Below are positions 51,241-64,000 of a stretch of 64,000 bases of DNA, in pieces; positions within the stretch are counted from its first letter, which is position 1; every line of letters starts with the position of its first letter. The DNA lies in the NCBI GenBank assembly GCA_963693365.1, contig CAVNZM010000003.1, forward strand, positions 3,410,001-3,474,000, given 5' to 3'. The stretch is from Amoebidium appalachense (taxonomy: Eukaryota; Ichthyosporea). The notes under the pieces were generated by a model, which was not told the origin of the DNA, ran no database searches, and saw only the letters and a program-made list of their open reading frames with translations. The position numbers and the translations under genes are program-made.

Positions 51241-52439
51241 TTATGTACATGCATATGTCTACTGTCCCGCTTATGGGTGCTACGTCTTGTCACATTAATA
51301 TTATTGATAAGGCCTAATATTAGGGTACGGTAAACAAATCTTAGGATGGTGTGTGCCACATGTACATGATAACGGATACATATATCAGCTTTTTGAAAGG
51401 CTCCACGCATTATCGCACACGCGCCGCGCGCGTGTAGGAACAGAAACACACAACAACAATTACATTTTTAAAGTCAGATGTAGACACGGACGGTTTGAAC
51501 CCAGTCTCAGTGATACAGTGACTGAGCTCGCTCACAAATGAATCATTCCACTGCTCTCAGGTCACCTCCGCATCAATTTTGAATGTTATGAAAGGGTGGT
51601 CAATTTGCCACTCTAGAGTACATCTAAAATGTATTTTGGGACAATGACAGCCATTACCTATGCTCAAGCTTATAAAAAGCACAGTTTTCTGAAACTCTGG
51701 GAAGGTGGACCGCGGCCCGCGGGTCCGCGACCCCTGCCAACAGGCGAGTTCAACCCAACCAGTCGGGCTGGGAGCCGGCGTCGCCGGCCGGCCGGAGATT
51801 CAATTTTTGGACCCCCTAAAACTCCCATTTTGGGGGGTGTCGATTGAAGCGTCATCCTCGGAGTATCTGTGGACGGCGGCTGCCCGGCGTTATTTTCTAT
51901 TTCATAGATTTACAAGTACCATTGGAAACTGGATTCTCTTGGGGTCTCTAAGATTTATATGGCAGATCACAATAATAATAGCAACCTATATTGTTCTAAT
52001 GTCTCTAACATACTTATTCTGAAATTTTACAAAAACGTTGAATTTCCGATACTTTCCGTTAGTTTGGGAGGAGAGTTTGTTTACCTCACTAACCAATAGG
52101 AGGGCGTCGAAAACAAGCAGATCAAGATGGCGGAATGTATCAAGCCCTGAGTTCCAGGGTGTGTAATATGCGAACACTCCTCACTGGTGAAAGGCCTCTT
52201 TCCGCTATTTGTGAAACCCCCAGATGTATCTCCCAACTGGGCATGATTTACCTGTGTGCACTCGTGTTGACTAGCCGTTTTTGGATAAACATACTGGTGA
52301 CAGTTCCACAACACATTGAGATTCAGCCCCGTATGCATGGTGACGCAGTCTGTCACAGAAGCACATACTGCACATTCCACCGAAAATCGACATCTGAATT
52401 CTCATTGGCTCATGCTGAAGATCTGCAGGACTCTGCAGG

Positions 52440-52477
52440 TATATAATCGGGAACGGCGCCACAGTGTCCAGGTCAGT
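52440..52477 (+). promoter_or_regulatory. TATA and TCAGT initiator, gene copy 3
   Basis: TATATAAT at 52440 and TCAGT at 52473-52477; an inverted CCAAT box (ATTGGCT) lies near 52403. Confidence 0.7.
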
Positions 52478-52597
52478 CAATCACAGTCATCATCTGGTGC
52501 ATCACCCCTTTTCGAAGCTTCAAATTTCGCTTTCCGAATATCCACTACTGCGCGCTACTCTCGTAACCCCTCTGTTTCAACCAGCGAATTCTAAAAA

Positions 52598-53662
52598 ATG
52601 GCAGCTGCCCACATGTCCCTTCCACCTGTCTCAGTCGCTGCTACCCCTGCTGCCCCGGCAGCTGCTGCTGCCGCCCCACCTGCTGCCTTGAGAATTGCTA
52701 GAGCACCCGCCGCACCAGCTGTCGCTGCAGCTGCCGCCCCCGCTGCCGCTGCCCCCGCTGCCGCCGCCCCGGCTGCTGCCTTCAGAATTACTGGAGCGGC
52801 GGCCAATGCAGCTGCCGCCCCCGCTGCTGCTGCCCCGGCGGCCGCTGCACCAGCTGCTGCCGCCCCCGCTGCGGCTGTGAGAATTGCTAGGGCACCCGCG
52901 GTCCCTGCTGCCGCCGCCCCGGCTGCTGCTGCACCAGCTGCTGCCGCCCCGGCTGCTGCTGTGAGAATCGCTAGAGCACCCGCTGCCCCGGCTGTCGCTG
53001 CAGCTGCCGCCCCCGCTGCTGCTGCCCCTGCTGCTGCTGCCCCGGCTGCTGCCGCCCCCGCTGCTGCTGCCCCGGCTGCTGCCGCCCCGGCTGCCGCTGC
53101 ACCAGCTGTAGCTGTGAGAATTGCTAGAGCACCCGCCACCCCAGCTTCCGCTGCAGCTGCCGCCCCCGCTGCAGCTGCCGCCCCGGCTGCCGCTGCCGCT
53201 GCACCAGCTGCTGCCGCCCCGGCTGCTGCTGTTAGAATTGCTAGAGCACCCGCCGCCCCGGCTGCCGCTGCAGCTGCCGCCCCCGCTGCTGCTGCCCCGG
53301 CTGCTGCCGCCCCCGCTGTTGCCGTCAGAATTCCTAGAGCACCTGCCGCCCAGGCTGCCGCTGCAGCTGCCGCCCCCGCTGCCCCCGCGGCTGATTCCTT
53401 TGGGCCATTCCTCACCAACAGCTACCTTGGGCTGCCCCATGTGTTTGTGGCTCGCAGTGTGGCGCCTGTGGAGGTCTCACCGGGCATTGGTGGCAGCACC
53501 CACGATGCAGCGACGGGATTGGCTGCGGGGGGCATCCTGGTGGCCTTTGTGGCCCTCATTGCCTTGGTGGCTGTGCGCAGGTCAAAGCCCAGCCACAATG
53601 CATATGCTGCGACTGAAGAAGGTGGCATTGATGTAAATGCCACCGGCGAAAGCCTGGTGTGA
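52598..53662 (+). CDS. Ala/Pro-rich membrane protein, copy 3, expanded repeat
   Basis: Intronless, 354 residues, ATG at 52598, TGA stop. The same N-terminal idea (MAAAHMSLPPVSVAATPAAP) is followed by about 250 residues of alanine/proline blocks punctuated by RIARAPA units (about eight, degenerate), roughly every 30 residues. The conserved SYLGLPHVFVARSVAPVEVS core, a membrane segment at about 309-326, RRSKP and a tail ending ESLV follow unchanged. The difference from copies 1 and 2 is thus an in-frame expansion of the extramembrane Ala/Pro region. Codons GCT/GCC/GCA/GCG are mixed, so the repeat was made by unit duplication and not only by triplet slippage. AATAAA at 53917. Function unknown. 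Confidence 0.85.
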   Translation: MAAAHMSLPPVSVAATPAAPAAAAAAPPAALRIARAPAAPAVAAAAAPAAAAPAAAAPAAAFRITGAAANAAAAPAAAAPAAAAPAAAAPAAAVRIARAPAVPAAAAPAAAAPAAAAPAAAVRIARAPAAPAVAAAAAPAAAAPAAAAPAAAAPAAAAPAAAAPAAAAPAVAVRIARAPATPASAAAAAPAAAAAPAAAAAAPAAAAPAAAVRIARAPAAPAAAAAAAPAAAAPAAAAPAVAVRIPRAPAAQAAAAAAAPAAPAADSFGPFLTNSYLGLPHVFVARSVAPVEVSPGIGGSTHDAATGLAAGGILVAFVALIALVAVRRSKPSHNAYAATEEGGIDVNATGESLV

Positions 53663-54571
53663 TTATAGGATAAGTTGAACTGCTGCTTACGGAGAAAGAA
53701 GTATATCCCATCGAGCACATGTTTTGTGATACGTGCTGATTGGTACTCAGTAATAACTTAGTTTTATTGAGCATCATGCCTCCATACTACAAAATTTTGT
53801 AAACTTGCATTTACTAAGTTAGTGAATCGTATACAGCTACGGTACTGTAATTACATTATCACGTTGAGCGCAGCTCGAATGCTGTCATGATCGGCCGATA
53901 CCAACTTCGTATTGTAAATAAAATGTCAAAAATGAGTTCAACGGCTAAATGTGACAATATGTTCTACATAGCTATTGTAACAAACTGATATACTTAATTA
54001 ATACCCTACATATGAATCCAGAGTTATCCCTTTTTACCCTTCCCATGCATCACCCCACGGCAACACGTGTACCGTAGTCTCCCCCCTTAACACCAGCCCC
54101 CCCCCCCCCCCCTCCCCCCCCCCCCCCCCGGCCCCTTGGCTGATTCTTTCTTCCTTTCAACGTTGAACACCCTTCCGCAGCTAATCAATCCTCTGATATC
54201 ATGCCGGTCACAGCAGTATCAGTACTCAAGTGTTGAGGCTAAGTTGCATTGACATAAAATTCTTCTCGTTTTTATTAGCATCTTATATCCATTCCGCGTT
54301 TTTGACTGGGTACCAACCCACAGGGAATTTTATCTACCAATCGTACAAACTGAGAAATTTAGAAAAAAAACTGCTCCGGCGAGCTTGCACTAGGTGTTGA
54401 TTATAAATCCGCAAACCCATCATGTTAGTGCGGCCGTGATTAAAAATAATGTCAGAATTACACTACGGAATTCAGCGTGCTACCTCAAAAAGGAAGAGGA
54501 AACAAAAGATAAATACATTTTTTTAATAAAAAAAAAAATCACCAGAAATAACTTAACAGAAGGGGGAATGT

Positions 54572-54572
<1 letters not shown>

Positions 54573-54615
<43 letters not shown>
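54573..54615 (+). repeat. A run of 43 bases
   Basis: Uninterrupted A run, followed by GCCTCCAGAG. No recognisable retroposon body precedes it. Confidence 0.9.
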
Positions 54616-54616
<1 letters not shown>

Positions 54617-54759
54617 CCTCCAGAGATACCTCAAAAAGAAAAAAGAAGGAGAGATATACTTAAAAAAACACCCCTCACGAGAATATCAAACTTCCTACAC
54701 ATGTGTGGCATCACCTTCTGCAAAATCCAACTTGAGAGGCACACACGCGCTGCGCGCGC

Positions 54760-54952
<193 letters not shown>

Positions 54953-55478
54953 AAGACACGCAAAAAAACACACGTGAAAACATCATGATGCGAGAAAACC
55001 CCAATATGCTCCTATGTGTGAGTCTTGTTGCATAAGTTATAACCACAACATTTCCGATTTTCTGGTTATGGATCCATTATATAAGCAAAAAACCCCGTTA
55101 GAGGCACAAGACAAGACATTGTCTTATTATCAAAAACAAACTTATCTATTTCCTCTCAAGATGATCACGGTGTATATACAACACACATCTCGCATGATTC
55201 TTTGACAGGGATTTCACAAGCATACACTAACACAGCATATACAGGCACCATGCACCATCACTCCACGTTCAGCATCACCACCGGAACCCCCCCCCCCCCC
55301 CCCCCTCTCCCCGGGCGAATCGCGTCATCTTAATCATCTTCTTGTATTCCACTGTATTCGAGATCGGAAAAGCAGATAAAATAATAATCGTGCAACGTCA
55401 CATGGATCTCTTGCATTTCATGCATTCCATCCTGCATTCCACAGGGCCAGAGGCATGATATTCCTGCCATCTGATTGG

Positions 55479-63537
<8,059 letters not shown>

Positions 63538-63544
63538 CTGGGTG

Positions 63545-63735
63545 ATTTTATTATTGTTAGTGTCGTTATAGCTATTTGCATTGTTATTGATTATGTTGTT
63601 GTTACTTGTACTATTTTGCATTGTTATCGATGATGTTATTGTTATTGTAGCTATTTGAATTGTTATTGATTGTGTTAGTGTTATTGTAGCTATTTGAATT
63701 GTTATTGATTATGTTGTTGTTATTGTAGCTATCAG
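63545..63735 (+). repeat. Minisatellite, unit ~40 bp
   Basis: Four or five imperfect copies of a unit built from TTGTTATTGATTATGTTGTT and a TATTGTAGCTATTTGAA segment, immediately upstream (sense strand) of the first visible exon of the GH13-type gene. Confidence 0.8.
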
Positions 63736-64000
63736 TACTCATATTGTTATTGCTCATTAATATGGCAGACTAATGGAATAACCTAACTGCCGGATGGTTT
63801 TTAATCTGAATGACGTCACATTATTACTATCTCAGTAGTCTGTCGGGGTACGTAGTCTATATTGGAACATAAGTCGTTAAGGAAAAAGGATAAAAAGAAG
63901 GTCAGGGGGAAAACGAAAAAGAGGGAGGGGGTGGGTGGTACGGGGGACAGGGGAGGTGTGTGTGTTTGTGTGTGTGCGCGCGTGCGCGTGTGTGTGTGTG

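Overview
The window is nuclear DNA of an animal, probably an invertebrate. The protein-coding genes are split by GT-AG introns. One gene is a clear orthologue of the animal protein ZMYND19, and others encode peritrophin-type chitin-binding domains and a cathepsin B relative. Several promoters have a TATA box about 30 bp before an initiator of the form TCAGT. The species cannot be fixed from sequence alone. Most of the 64 kb is not coding: it consists of CA/GT and CT/GA microsatellites, very long pure C or G runs, and short interspersed repeats.

Layout: (1) 971-4867, plus strand, five exons of a spherulin-4-like (GH135-type) glycosidase. (2) 7038-13811, minus strand, a protein of eight tandem NTF2-like domains. 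(3) 15404-15929, plus strand, a small secreted protein with two chitin-binding domains. (4) 18051-21750, minus strand, a cathepsin B-like gene with three in-frame stop codons, probably a pseudogene. (5) 22.1-23.1 kb, two inverted-repeat elements. (6) 24085-32193, plus strand, nine exons of ZMYND19. (7) 33517-35917, plus strand, a secreted glycine/asparagine/proline-rich repeat protein. (8) 37.4-53.7 kb, a tandemly duplicated block with three paralogous intronless genes for an alanine/proline-rich single-pass membrane protein; one copy has a greatly expanded Ala/Pro region and one carries an apparent frameshift. A 191-bp foldback element is inserted in one unit and absent from its paralogue. 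(9) 55479-63537, minus strand, eight exons encoding the C-terminal ~260 residues of a GH13-type alpha-amylase family enzyme whose 5' part lies beyond the right edge.

The genes do not form one pathway. Three (spherulin-4, chitin-binding, GH13) act on polysaccharides; several are secreted. The signals that recur across the window are structural. A roughly 115-bp interspersed repeat always ends in a C tract and occurs in introns in both orientations. Introns often carry a sense-strand C tract just after the donor and a CACACAG acceptor. Four apparent coding frameshifts are all +1, and each can be placed in a 7-base homopolymer. All exon models come from reading splice sites, phase and family conservation by eye; none has been checked against transcripts.
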